Positions 5,860 through 13,749 are shown, counted from the stretch's first letter. The stretch: DNA of 15,553 bases from Thermoplasmata archaeon UBA184 (GCA_002495185.1 DAEB01000053.1:3646-19198), one strand, 5' to 3'. The notes: generated by a model not told the origin, from the sequence alone. Program-made: numbers and translations.

Positions 5860-8800
5860 CTGGTCGGAGGCGTCTCTGGGGGCGGCGGTGGCGCCGGGCC
5901 ACCGGCGGGGGTCGGCGAAGGAGCCCGGCGACGCCGCGACAGCAGGACGATGACCAGGACCGCGACCGCCGCGATCACCGCGCCCAGGATGACCCACTCG
6001 AGCCCGAAGCCGGAACTACTGTTGTTCGACGGGGACGCCTGCGTCGGCGACGAGTGAGCGACTTCCAGGGAAGCGGTCGCGCTCGCCTGCGCGCCTTTCG
6101 CGTCGGTCACGGTCACCTGGATCGTCGAGTTGCCGGCGGCGGTCGGCGTGCACTTCCACGAGGAAGCGTTCTGGGTCACGCAGCCAGCCGGCAACCCCGA
6201 GTACACGTAGGCAAACGGGGGAGTCCCGCCCGAGGTCGTCGCGGTCAGCGTCGACGAGTTGCCGAGCGTGATGTCCGACGGCTGGGCCGTGAGCGTGACC
6301 GAGAACGCCACCGACCCGAGAGTGAACACGATGGCCTGGTCGACCGGCGCGCCCGCGACATCGGCGGCCCCCGAGTTCGGGCTCGCGGAATAGCCCGTGA
6401 CCGCGCCGACCGAGAACGAGTACGACCCGTTGGCCTCGGTGAACGAGATCGTGGTCGTGGAACTCGACTTCGGGGTGCCGCCGAGGGTCACCGTCCACTG
6501 AGTGGCGGAGGGGAGGCCGGACTCGGTGAAATTGACGGGATACGTCCGGACCGCGGTGAACCCGATGTAGACCTCTTTGGGCACGCCATCGACCGCGACG
6601 TTTCCCGACGTCACGTTCGCGACGAAGCCGGTCACCGCACCCACCGTGAACGGCCAGGTTCCGTTGGCGTCCCGGAAGCCGATCGAGCCGCTCGACGACG
6701 AGTTCGTCGTGTGGTTGAACGTGACGCTCCAGGTGGTCAGGGACGGGAGTCCCGATTCGAAGAACGTCACCGGGAAGGTCGAATGCAGGGGAGTGAAGCC
6801 GATGTCGACCGTCACCGGTGAAGATACGACGCGCACGTTCCCGCTCGAATTGTTCGCAAGATACCCGCTCACGGTGCCCACCGCGAACGGGTAGGTCGTT
6901 CCGCCGGGCTCGACGAACCCGACGGTGGTGGTCGTCGAGTGATTCTGGACCCCGTTCAGCGTGACGTTCCACAGCGTCGAGCCGGGAAGACCCGTTTCGA
7001 CGAACGTCACGGCGTAGCTTCCGACCGCGGCGGTGAATCCGATGTACACGTCCTTGGGTCCCGAACTCACGACCACGTTCCCGTTCGAGACGTTCGCGGT
7101 GTACCCGGTGACCGAGCCGATCGAGAAGGGATACGAGCCCGAGGGTTCGCTGAACGCGATCGTGGATCCGGTCGAACTGCCCGGCACCGAGTTGAGCGTC
7201 ACGGACCAGTCCGTCCCGCCCGGAAGCCCGGACTCGTGGAACGTGACCGCGTAGGTCGGAACGGTCCCAACGGTGATGAGGGCATCCCCGAGCGAGCCCG
7301 ATAGGTAGATGTCCTTGTTCACGGGGTCGAAGGCGATCCCTTCCGGGTAGAATCCCCCGCTTCCCAGGTAGAGGGGACTTCCCGAGAGCGCTGCGTAGGT
7401 CGTCGCGTCCATGGCCGAAAGCGTGTCGGTGTCGTAATTGGCGTTGTAAATGGCGTCGGAAACGTTGTCGTAGGCGAGCAGGTACGCCCCGCCAAAGAGG
7501 AAGTGGGTCGCGACGCGGTGGGTCGTCTCGTTGATCACGGAGATATTGCCGGTGCCCTCGTTCGCGACGAAGAGGGTGTGGTTCCGAGTGTCCACCGCCA
7601 TCGATAGCGGCAGGTATCCGACGACGATGGGGGTCCCCTTCGCGTAGGTGGTGGCGTTCACCGGAATGACGTGGCCGACAGCGGTCGACGAATTCGCCAC
7701 GTAGAGTGTGTTGTTGTAGGAATCGTAGACGATTGCAGTGAGGTCCGACTCCAAGAGTGAACCAAAGCTGATGGTAGCGCCGAGGACCGTGTTGGTCGCA
7801 CCGTCGATGATACTAACGTTGCTCGCGATCCCTTGGCTCACGAACAGATACCCCGACCGATTATCGAAGGCAAGGTCGGACGGGTACTCTCCGACCGGGA
7901 TCGCCTTGATGAAGGTGTGGGATGACGAGAACACGTCGACCGCGGTCCGTCCGGGGTCGAGGACAAAGATCTCGCCGTTCCGGCCATCGTAGGCGGCAGC
8001 GAGCTTCCCGAGGCTGGGGTCTGCCACTGGCCCACCGACCTCCCGATTCACAACCTTGTTGCTTGCTGCATCGACTCGGTACGTGCCGCCTCCACCGTTG
8101 TCCACGACGTACACGCTCTTCTCCGCCGGGTCGTAGGCGACACCCGAAGGGGTCAGGTCTAACGGGATGGAGGCGATCGGTGCGTTGGTCGCTTCCGCGA
8201 GAACTGTGACGTTGGAGGCGGGGATCTGGGACACGGCTCCCAAGTTGACGATGAAGGCGTTGCCGTTCGCGGCGATCCCTGGTGCGCTTGGATAGTCGTT
8301 CGTGGAGACGTTCGCGACCGACCGGCCGGTGGTTCCGCTCAGGACGGTGATGTTCCCCGAGCTCCCGCCCGCGTAGCAAGCAACGTACACATCGTGGTTG
8401 ACGGGGTCATACGCGATCGAAGAGTACTGCGGGTCGCTACCGACCGTCCAGGACGACGAAATCGTGTCCGTCGGCTGGTCGATGATCGAAACGTTGCTCG
8501 ACCCGGAGTTCGCCACGAAGAGGCGGTTATCGTTGGGGTCGTACGTCAGCGACTCGGGGGAATTACCGACCCGCTGACTGGTGAGCGTAAGGTTCGAATG
8601 CCCGTTGAGGAACGTGACCGCGCCCCACGACGTGGACGAATTCAGGACGTCCACGTAGTCGTTTACCGTGTCGATCGCGAGCGCGTTCGGGTTCTTTCCG
8701 ACCGACGGGTTTGCGACCACGTGCTGGGTCGCGGGGTCGATGACGGAGACGTTGCTCGAGGCCCAGTTCGCGACCCACACGTCGTTGTTGATCGAGTTGT

Positions 8801-9545
8801 AGACGATCGCGCTGGGTCGCTGGCCCACGCTGATGTTGGTGATCGTTCGGTTCAGGGAGGCCGAGATGACCGAGACGGTGTTCGAGGACTGGTCCGCCGT
8901 GTAGAGGTCGCCGTTCGCCCAGTCGAACGCGATGCCGAGCGGACCTCCCATGACGTTGATGGACCGGGTCACGAGATTGGTGTTCGTGTTGATCACGCTC
9001 ACGTTCAGGTCACCCTCGTTGGTCGCGTAGAGAAACCCGGTCTTGTTGTCGACGGCGATGGTCGGCGTTGAGATGGGAGTCACTGAGGTCGACGGAAGCG
9101 GGATGTTGGCGACGTCCTGGTTACTGGACGAGTTGACCACCGAGACGTCGGTTCCGTAGAACCCCCGGATGTAGAACATCCCGTTGTGAGTGTCGTAGAC
9201 CGGGATCTCTCCCTCGTCCTGGATAGCCAAGGCCTTGGTCCCTGGGAAGAGCGTGTTCGTCGAGAGGTCGAGAGTGCTCACCACCGACCCGATGCTCCCG
9301 ACGGCACCGTGGACCGAACCCCCGGCAACATGCCCACCGGAGGGCGCAACCGACACTGTTGAGCGGGGAAGGGAGAGTCCCGCGGTGGTTGCTCCGCTGA
9401 AGGCCGACCCATGCGCTGCCCCTCCATTAGCCAAGGTCGCAAACATCGAACAAGCGACGAGAAGGACGATCGATGCCGCGGAGAGCCGGATGATGCCACT
9501 CCAGGGACGTAACGTCGACCCAGTCCGGAGCGCGGGGCGGGGCAT
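5856..9545 (-). CDS. Large membrane-anchored surface protein: YVTN beta-propeller, four ESGLP repeats, Ig-like domain
   Basis: The 1229-residue protein begins with an Arg-bearing n-region and a hydrophobic stretch (about 19-41, IIRLSAASIVLLVACSMFAT), a signal peptide or anchor. Residues about 80-760 carry many YVTN-type blades (ATNEGDLNVSVINT, VANSGSSNVSIID, VANEGTGNISVIN and others, roughly every 40-45 residues), predicting one or two beta-propellers. Four repeats of about 79 residues start near 764, 843, 923 and 1001, each opening with Y/F-x-V-x-F-x-E-S/T-G-L-P and W-x-V-T. An Ig-like domain follows with a Cys pair in GCVTQNASSWKC. A C-terminal transmembrane helix (EWVILGAVIAAVAVLVIVLL) precedes SRRRR and a proline-rich tail. 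This topology puts the body outside the cell. I count at least 35 N-x-S/T sequons, implying heavy N-glycosylation. The role is unknown; adhesion or S-layer association is plausible. Confidence 0.9.
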   Translation of the reverse strand: MPRPALRTGSTLRPWSGIIRLSAASIVLLVACSMFATLANGGAAHGSAFSGATTAGLSLPRSTVSVAPSGGHVAGGSVHGAVGSIGSVVSTLDLSTNTLFPGTKALAIQDEGEIPVYDTHNGMFYIRGFYGTDVSVVNSSSNQDVANIPLPSTSVTPISTPTIAVDNKTGFLYATNEGDLNVSVINTNTNLVTRSINVMGGPLGIAFDWANGDLYTADQSSNTVSVISASLNRTITNISVGQRPSAIVYNSINNDVWVANWASSNVSVIDPATQHVVANPSVGKNPNALAIDTVNDYVDVLNSSTSWGAVTFLNGHSNLTLTSQRVGNSPESLTYDPNDNRLFVANSGSSNVSIIDQPTDTISSSWTVGSDPQYSSIAYDPVNHDVYVACYAGGSSGNITVLSGTTGRSVANVSTNDYPSAPGIAANGNAFIVNLGAVSQIPASNVTVLAEATNAPIASIPLDLTPSGVAYDPAEKSVYVVDNGGGGTYRVDAASNKVVNREVGGPVADPSLGKLAAAYDGRNGEIFVLDPGRTAVDVFSSSHTFIKAIPVGEYPSDLAFDNRSGYLFVSQGIASNVSIIDGATNTVLGATISFGSLLESDLTAIVYDSYNNTLYVANSSTAVGHVIPVNATTYAKGTPIVVGYLPLSMAVDTRNHTLFVANEGTGNISVINETTHRVATHFLFGGAYLLAYDNVSDAIYNANYDTDTLSAMDATTYAALSGSPLYLGSGGFYPEGIAFDPVNKDIYLSGSLGDALITVGTVPTYAVTFHESGLPGGTDWSVTLNSVPGSSTGSTIAFSEPSGSYPFSIGSVTGYTANVSNGNVVVSSGPKDVYIGFTAAVGSYAVTFVETGLPGSTLWNVTLNGVQNHSTTTTVGFVEPGGTTYPFAVGTVSGYLANNSSGNVRVVSSPVTVDIGFTPLHSTFPVTFFESGLPSLTTWSVTFNHTTNSSSSGSIGFRDANGTWPFTVGAVTGFVANVTSGNVAVDGVPKEVYIGFTAVRTYPVNFTESGLPSATQWTVTLGGTPKSSSTTTISFTEANGSYSFSVGAVTGYSASPNSGAADVAGAPVDQAIVFTLGSVAFSVTLTAQPSDITLGNSSTLTATTSGGTPPFAYVYSGLPAGCVTQNASSWKCTPTAAGNSTIQVTVTDAKGAQASATASLEVAHSSPTQASPSNNSSSGFGLEWVILGAVIAAVAVLVIVLLSRRRRAPSPTPAGGPAPPPPPETPPTS
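6311..7256 (-). repeat. Four tandem protein-coding repeats of about 79 residues (ESGLP type)
   Basis: The units begin at 7256, 7019, 6779 and 6545 on the minus strand, spaced 237, 240 and 234 nt, all in frame. Each encodes the order [YF]xVxFxE[ST]GLP, WxVT, a Ser/Thr-rich turn, F(T)V-G-x-V-x-G-[YF] and (V/I)xFT. Such repeats are common in extracellular proteins of Thermoplasmata. The DNA copies have diverged, so the array is old rather than a recent tandem duplication. Confidence 0.85.
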
Positions 9546-9566
9546 AGGGCGGCAACCTACGCCCCC

Positions 9567-9576
9567 CTCTAATACC
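9567..9576 (-). promoter_or_regulatory. Possible TATA box for the surface-protein gene
   Basis: On the minus strand GGTATTAGAG is centred about 27 nt upstream of the ATG at 9545, again compatible with a leaderless or near-leaderless transcript. The match to consensus is moderate. Confidence 0.35.
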
Positions 9577-9655
9577 CTCGCTTAGGCGCCGGAAGGGGTC
9601 GCGCTGCCTTCCCTCAAGCTCATAGCCGAATCAACGGTTTCCCCGGAATCGAACG

Positions 9656-10690
9656 ATGAGCGATGCCACGGACTCCGAACAGAACACCATGCGGTGGAGC
9701 GTGTTCCGCACGGTCGACAACGATCTGTTCGAAGCGGTACGGGGTTCCGGGGCGCGACGTGTGGTGCTCCAAGTGCCCGCCGGCCTCGTTCGGAATGCTC
9801 ACGAACTTGCCGCCCGGATTCGGGACGCCTCCGGCGTTCCCGTGGACCTCGCTGCTCGTCCGTGCTTCGGCGCGTGCGACCTTCCTACCGACACCGAAGC
9901 GCCTCGCGCCGACCTCGCGGTCGTCCTCGGCCATGCGCCGATTCCGAACGTCCCTCTCACTCGCACGACGTTCTTCGTCGAGATGCGCGACGCGGGAGGA
10001 GACCCGGAACAGCTGGCAAAGGTCGTGGCCGCCGGCGGCCTGCCTCACCGTCTCGGCCTGGTCGCTTCGGTGCAGCATCTCGATCTTGTCGACCCGCTCT
10101 CAGCCGCCCTTGGAAAGCTCGGCTACGCGGTCCGGGTCGGTCGGGGCGACAACCGACTCGCGTATCCCGCCCAGGCGCTCGGGTGCAACTACACCGGCGC
10201 CGAATCGGTCGCGAAGGACGTGGAGGCGTTCCTGTTCCTCGGAACGGGGCGGTTCCACCCGATCGGGCTCGCGTTCGCGGCTGACCGCCCGGTCTACGCC
10301 CTCGACCCGCTCCGCGGAGAGCTCGAACCGCCGATCGACCGGGGAGCCCTCGTCCGGAAGCGCCAGCTGATCGTAGCGAGCGTTCGGGATGCCCGACGCT
10401 GGGGAATCCTGGTCTCGACCTTCGCCGGTCAGAATCGGAGTCCGACCGCCCTCGCCCTCCAGCAACGGGCCAACGCGCGAGGGCGGGATGCGGAGATTCT
10501 GCTCTTCGACCGTCTCGATGGGCATGACCTGGTGGGACGAGCCTTCGATGCCTACGTCTCCACCGCCTGCCCGCGGATCGCGCTCGATGACAGCGACAAT
10601 TACCCGAAGCCGGTCCTCACGCCGCCGGAATTCCTGATGGCACTCGGGGAACTTCCCCTCGAGCCGTACCGGTTCGACACGTACCACTGA
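9656..10690 (+). CDS. dph2: Diphthamide synthase subunit Dph2: 2-(3-amino-3-carboxypropyl)histidine synthase
   Basis: This 344-residue enzyme performs the first step of diphthamide synthesis, transferring a 3-amino-3-carboxypropyl group from S-adenosylmethionine to a histidine of elongation factor 2. Archaeal Dph2 is a homodimer with a non-canonical radical mechanism on a [4Fe-4S] cluster held by three cysteines, one per repeated domain. All three are visible: C74 in RPCFGACD, C177 in ALGCNYTG and C305 in STACPRIALDD. VVLQVPAGL (36-44), FLFLGTGRFHPIGLA (192-206) and the C-terminal PVLTPPEFLMALG are typical of the family. Length is normal. It diverges from the surface-protein gene across 110 nt, where an AT-richer CATAG at 9621-9625 is a weak promoter candidate. 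No Shine-Dalgarno precedes the ATG; M12 is an alternative start. Confidence 0.94.
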   Translation: MSDATDSEQNTMRWSVFRTVDNDLFEAVRGSGARRVVLQVPAGLVRNAHELAARIRDASGVPVDLAARPCFGACDLPTDTEAPRADLAVVLGHAPIPNVPLTRTTFFVEMRDAGGDPEQLAKVVAAGGLPHRLGLVASVQHLDLVDPLSAALGKLGYAVRVGRGDNRLAYPAQALGCNYTGAESVAKDVEAFLFLGTGRFHPIGLAFAADRPVYALDPLRGELEPPIDRGALVRKRQLIVASVRDARRWGILVSTFAGQNRSPTALALQQRANARGRDAEILLFDRLDGHDLVGRAFDAYVSTACPRIALDDSDNYPKPVLTPPEFLMALGELPLEPYRFDTYH

Positions 10691-10731
10691 GCGCCGTAAC
10701 CCGAAAGAACCCCCACGACGATTCTACGCTC

Positions 10732-11166
10732 GTGAAGTGGGCGCTCCTCGGCTCCGTCGTGTTGCTCGCGACCGGGGCGGTCCTCGTGGCGGTCAGCGTG
10801 GTTCAGGGGGGAGCGAGCGTCGCGCTGTTCGGGTTCATCCCGGTCGTCTCGGGCTCGTCGGGGCTATTCCTCCTCGGCGTCGCGCTCCTCTTCGTCGGGT
10901 TCCTTTCGGTGCCCTTCGCCTGGGCGGCGGGGGAGTCGGGACCGGCTCCGACTCTTCGCGAGGAAGTTCCCGAGCCGCCCCCATCGAAGTCCTCGGTCCC
11001 GGCCAGCCGCTCGGGCGGTTTCGGCGGGCTCGTGCTGATCGGACCCGTTCCGATCCTCTTCGGCTCCTGGAAGGGGGTCTCCTCTCAGGTCCGGTGGGCG
11101 CTTGCCATCGTGGGAGCGGTGATCTTCACCGTCGCCGTCGTCGCGGTCCTGTGGCTCCTGAGATAG
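10732..11166 (+). CDS. DUF131-family (TIGR00304-like) archaeal membrane protein
   Basis: This 144-residue hydrophobic protein starts at GTG 10732. It has N-terminal membrane segments at about 5-25 and 46-66, a Pro/Ser-rich loop (about 67-94), the motif GGLVLIGPVPILFGSWKG (97-114), and a C-terminal helix (about 121-143). The G-G-x-x-x-I-G-P-x-P-I-x-F-G-S signature near the end is what I recognise from the small archaeal DUF131 family, whose function is unknown. It follows dph2 by 41 nt and may share its transcript or use weak AT-rich sequence near 10702. Its last 41 nt overlap the 3' end of pdxT on the other strand. Membrane location is well supported; the family name is from motif memory. Confidence 0.78.
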   Translation: MKWALLGSVVLLATGAVLVAVSVVQGGASVALFGFIPVVSGSSGLFLLGVALLFVGFLSVPFAWAAGESGPAPTLREEVPEPPPSKSSVPASRSGGFGGLVLIGPVPILFGSWKGVSSQVRWALAIVGAVIFTVAVVAVLWLLR

Positions 11167-11764
11167 GAACCTTCAGCGCCTGGTGCGCCGACTCGAGGAA
11201 CATCCGGTGGATTCTTGGGTCGCCCGACAGCTCGGGGTGGAAGCAGAGTCCCCAGATCATCCCCGAGCGCACCCCGACCACCTCGCTCCCGTGCCAGGCG
11301 AACGGGCTCACCCCCTCGCCGACCGAGTGGATCCGCGGGGACCGGATGAACACCCCGGGGAACGGCCCACCGATGAGGCCCTCGACCCGGATGGGGGCCT
11401 CGAACGACTCGCCCTGGCTCCCGTAGTCGTTGCGGCGGACCTGGACGTTGAGAACATCGAAGGTGGGCGGGTCCAGCCCGGACAGGCTCGGGACGAGCTC
11501 ATGCGAGAGCAGAATGAGCCCCGCGCAGGTCGCGAGGGTCGGCATCCCGCTCTTGAGACGGTCGGCAATCGGGTTCCAGAGGCCCCCCTGGACGAGAAGG
11601 CGGGCGATCGTCGTCGATTCCCCGCCGGGCATGAAGAGCGCCTCGGCCTCGGCGAGGTCCTCCGGGGTCCGCACCGGGACAATGTCGTCTCCGTGGAGCA
11701 CGGCCCCGAGGGCCGCGAGGTGCTCGGGGACGTCCCCTTGGAGCGCGAGGACCCCGACCTTCAT
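11126..11764 (-). CDS. pdxT: Pyridoxal 5'-phosphate synthase glutaminase subunit PdxT
   Basis: PdxT hydrolyses glutamine and channels ammonia to PdxS for ribose-5-phosphate/triose-dependent PLP synthesis. The 212-residue protein opens with KVGVLALQGDVPEHLAAL, the PdxT signature. It contains GGES (47-50), the nucleophile C80 in ATCAGLILL, RNDYGSQGESFEA (111-123), and H176 with E178 in CFHPEL, completing the triad. The C-terminus has about 12 extra residues ending in five arginines; these lie in the 41-nt overlap with the convergent DUF131-like gene. The ATG overlaps the HMG-CoA reductase stop (ATGA), implying translational coupling, helped by the purine-rich GGAAGGG just upstream. pdxS is not in the window, so it must lie elsewhere. 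Confidence 0.95.
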   Translation of the reverse strand: MKVGVLALQGDVPEHLAALGAVLHGDDIVPVRTPEDLAEAEALFMPGGESTTIARLLVQGGLWNPIADRLKSGMPTLATCAGLILLSHELVPSLSGLDPPTFDVLNVQVRRNDYGSQGESFEAPIRVEGLIGGPFPGVFIRSPRIHSVGEGVSPFAWHGSEVVGVRSGMIWGLCFHPELSGDPRIHRMFLESAHQALKVPISGATGPRRRRR

Positions 11765-13062
11765 GCGCCCTTCCGAAGCTCTTCGATGATCGCTTTCGCG
11801 CGGTCGAATCGCACCTGGTGGTCCTTGACGAGAAGCTCGACGACGCGGTCGACCTCCTCCGGGCGAGCGCCCGCGCTCACGGCGAGGTTACGGGCATGGA
11901 GCTCCATGTGGCCCCGCTGGATCCCTTCGGTCGCGAGCGCGCGGAGGGCAGCGAAGTTCTGAGCGAGGCCCACGGCGGCCAGCACCTCTCCGAGCTCCCG
12001 GGCGCTCTTCACGCCGAGCACCTTCACGTTCGCCCGCGCGGTGGGGTGCACTGCGGTCGCGCCGCCGATGAGGCCGACCGGGGCCGGGATCTCGATCGTC
12101 CCGACGAGATTGCCGTCCTTGTCCTTCTCGTAGGTCGTCAGCGGCTGGACGACCGACGCGCCGCCGGACGCCTTCCACGCCGCGTAGGTGTGAGCGCCGC
12201 TCTCGATCGCCCGAAAATCGTTCCCGGTGGCGATCACGACAGCGGAGACCCCGTTCATGATCCCCTTGTTGTGGGTCGCGCAGCGGAACGGGTCCGCGAC
12301 CGCGAACGCGTACGCGTCCAGGATCGCGTCGACGACCTCGGGTCCGGTGGCGGTCTCCGTCTTCAGGAGCTCGGCCGGGAAGGTCGCGTGCGCCCGGGCC
12401 AGCCGATGGACGGCGAGGTTGGAGATGATGCGAAGGACGACCCGACCTCCCGAGAGCCGTGCGAACTCGGGAGCGAGCGCCTCGCACATCGTGTTGACCG
12501 CGTTCATGCCGCCCGCGTCGCGCGCATCGACGAGAAGATGGGCGACGAGCATCGTCCCGCGCGTCGACGGCACGATGCGGACCTCGAGGTCCTTCGCGCC
12601 GCCGCCGAACTTGACCAGCACGGGGTCCTTCGCGTTGGCGCCCTCGAGAAGCTCGTCCTTGTGGTGAAGAATGCGCAGGCGTGCCGCGGCCGGGTCCACC
12701 ACGTCCACGATCTGGACCTGGCCGATCATCACCGGGGCGGTCGTCTGCGCGAAGAAGCCCCCGGCGGCACGGGCGACCTTGGCCGCGTTGGAGGCCGCGG
12801 CGACGACGCTCGGCTCCTCGATCGCCATCGGAACGAGGTAGTCCTTCCCGTTGATCCGGAAGTTGGTCGCGACGCCGAGGGGGAGGGGCATGACCCCGAT
12901 CACGTTCTCGATCATCCGGTCGAGGGTCCCCGGGTCGATCCCCGGCGGGAACTCGAACGCCCGGACCTCTTCCTCGGTGAGCCCGCCCCACTCCTGGACG
13001 AACGCCCGACGCTCCGCGACGGGGCGCTTGTAGAAGCCCGGCACCTCCGAACTCTTCTCCAC
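11761..13062 (-). CDS. Hydroxymethylglutaryl-CoA reductase, class II type
   Basis: This enzyme makes mevalonate from HMG-CoA, the committed step toward archaeal isoprenoid lipids. The 433-residue soluble protein lacks membrane segments and follows the class II pattern (Pseudomonas mevalonii type): SEVPGFYKRPVAER at the N-terminus, ENVIGVMPLPLGVA (52-65), IEEPSVVAAA (81-90), THNKGIMNGV (263-272), IATGNDFRAIE (277-287), GLIGGATAVHP (330-340) and GHMELHARNLA (384-394). The catalytic residues are present: E83, K266, D282 and H385. One motif is altered: the nearly invariant DAMGxN of the cofactor site reads D182-A-G-G-M-N187. The start is GTG 13062 with AGGAG 9 nt upstream, inside the end of grpE. 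It is the middle gene of grpE-HMGR-pdxT. Cofactor preference (NADH or NADPH) cannot be read with confidence. Confidence 0.95.
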   Translation of the reverse strand: MEKSSEVPGFYKRPVAERRAFVQEWGGLTEEEVRAFEFPPGIDPGTLDRMIENVIGVMPLPLGVATNFRINGKDYLVPMAIEEPSVVAAASNAAKVARAAGGFFAQTTAPVMIGQVQIVDVVDPAAARLRILHHKDELLEGANAKDPVLVKFGGGAKDLEVRIVPSTRGTMLVAHLLVDARDAGGMNAVNTMCEALAPEFARLSGGRVVLRIISNLAVHRLARAHATFPAELLKTETATGPEVVDAILDAYAFAVADPFRCATHNKGIMNGVSAVVIATGNDFRAIESGAHTYAAWKASGGASVVQPLTTYEKDKDGNLVGTIEIPAPVGLIGGATAVHPTARANVKVLGVKSARELGEVLAAVGLAQNFAALRALATEGIQRGHMELHARNLAVSAGARPEEVDRVVELLVKDHQVRFDRAKAIIEELRKGA

Positions 13063-13068
13063 CGGTCT

Positions 13069-13638
13069 CTACTCCTGGGACGCCGAGTCGGCCTCGGCCT
13101 CGCCTTCGGGTTCGCGGGGGGTCGACGCGCGGGCGACGATGACCTTCGCCGGTCGCAGGAGCCCTCCGAAGAAGCGGTACCCCTGCTGGACGACCTCGAC
13201 CACCGAACCTTCCGGGTGCTCGCCATCCGCCGGGTGTTCTCCCACTGCCTCCTCCTCGTCGGCTCGGAACGGCTTTCCGGCCACGGCGACCGGTTCCACC
13301 CCCTCGTGCTTCAGGAACTTGCTCCACTCGTGGTCGAGGAGGTCGAGTCCCCGCCGGACCGGGTCGGAGGCGGGAAGTTGAGCGAACGACTTCCGCGCTG
13401 CCTGGAACGCCTCGATGATCGGGAGGAGTTCCCGGACCAGGGCAGCCCGAGACTGGCGCGAGATCGATTCCCGGTCCCGGTCGACCCGGCGGCGGAAATT
13501 GTCGAAATCCGCGAGGAGATACTTGTAGCGGGTCGACCAATCCTCGGTCGCACCGGGGGTTTCTCTCCGCGTCGACTTCGGGGCCTCTTCCGCGTTCGCG
13601 GGAGGGGACGTGGGTGCCTCGGCAGAATCGTCGGGCAT
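13069..13638 (-). CDS. grpE: GrpE, nucleotide exchange factor of the DnaK (Hsp70) chaperone
   Basis: GrpE releases ADP from DnaK. From ATG 13638 the protein has 189 residues: an acidic Pro/Ala/Ser-rich N-terminus, a long helix containing YKYLLADFDNFRRRVDRDRE (the GrpE signature 'D.eN.rkR..re'), then LLPIIEAFQAARKSF, and the C-terminal beta domain with LLDHEWSKFLKHEGVEPV, GSVVEVVQQGYRF and LLRPAKVIVA. The frame stays open upstream to 13764, but those 42 residues are low-complexity and unlike GrpE, and ATG 13638 sits about 32 nt from a TATA box, so I place the start there. It ends 6 nt before the HMGR GTG. DnaK and DnaJ are not in the window. GrpE occurs only in archaea that acquired the DnaK system. 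Confidence 0.93.
   Translation of the reverse strand: MPDDSAEAPTSPPANAEEAPKSTRRETPGATEDWSTRYKYLLADFDNFRRRVDRDRESISRQSRAALVRELLPIIEAFQAARKSFAQLPASDPVRRGLDLLDHEWSKFLKHEGVEPVAVAGKPFRADEEEAVGEHPADGEHPEGSVVEVVQQGYRFFGGLLRPAKVIVARASTPREPEGEAEADSASQE
13072..13076 (-). promoter_or_regulatory. Shine-Dalgarno for HMG-CoA reductase
   Basis: AGGAG on the minus strand, 9 nt before the GTG at 13062, lies within the final codons of grpE. It justifies the GTG start and couples the two genes. Confidence 0.6.
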
Positions 13639-13665
13639 CGGGGTCGGTGGTCGCAGAGAGGCTGG

Positions 13666-13675
13666 GTTTAATAGG
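13666..13675 (-). promoter_or_regulatory. TATA box for grpE-HMGR-pdxT
   Basis: On the minus strand CCTATTAAAC is a good TATA element centred about 32 nt ahead of ATG 13638, predicting a leader of only a few bases. It would lie inside the coding region if the upstream in-frame start at 13764 were used. Confidence 0.6.
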
Positions 13676-13729
13676 CCTTGTTGCGGAGGCCGAAAAGGGC
13701 CGGTGGGGGGTGCTTCTTGGTGCCTCGAG

Positions 13730-13749
13730 ACCCCCCCGTTCCGGGGGGT
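13730..13749. other. GC-rich inverted repeat in the grpE/gyrB divergent region
   Basis: ACCCCCC (13730-13736) and GGGGGGT (13743-13749) are perfect inverted repeats with a 6-nt loop. A second GGGGGGTG at 13705-13712 could pair with the same C-run, giving an alternative structure. The element lies between the two divergent TATA boxes, outside both predicted transcripts, so it may be a DNA-level element rather than an RNA hairpin. Confidence 0.5.

Noticed and set aside
6311..7256. CRISPR or recent tandem DNA repeat
   Set aside because: The spacing is about 237 nt, the copies are diverged at DNA level, and all are in frame within one coding sequence.
11818..13671. 617-codon plus-strand open frame
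   Set aside because: It lies antisense to HMG-CoA reductase and grpE, both unmistakable. The Arg/Asp/His-rich composition is that of a shadow frame.
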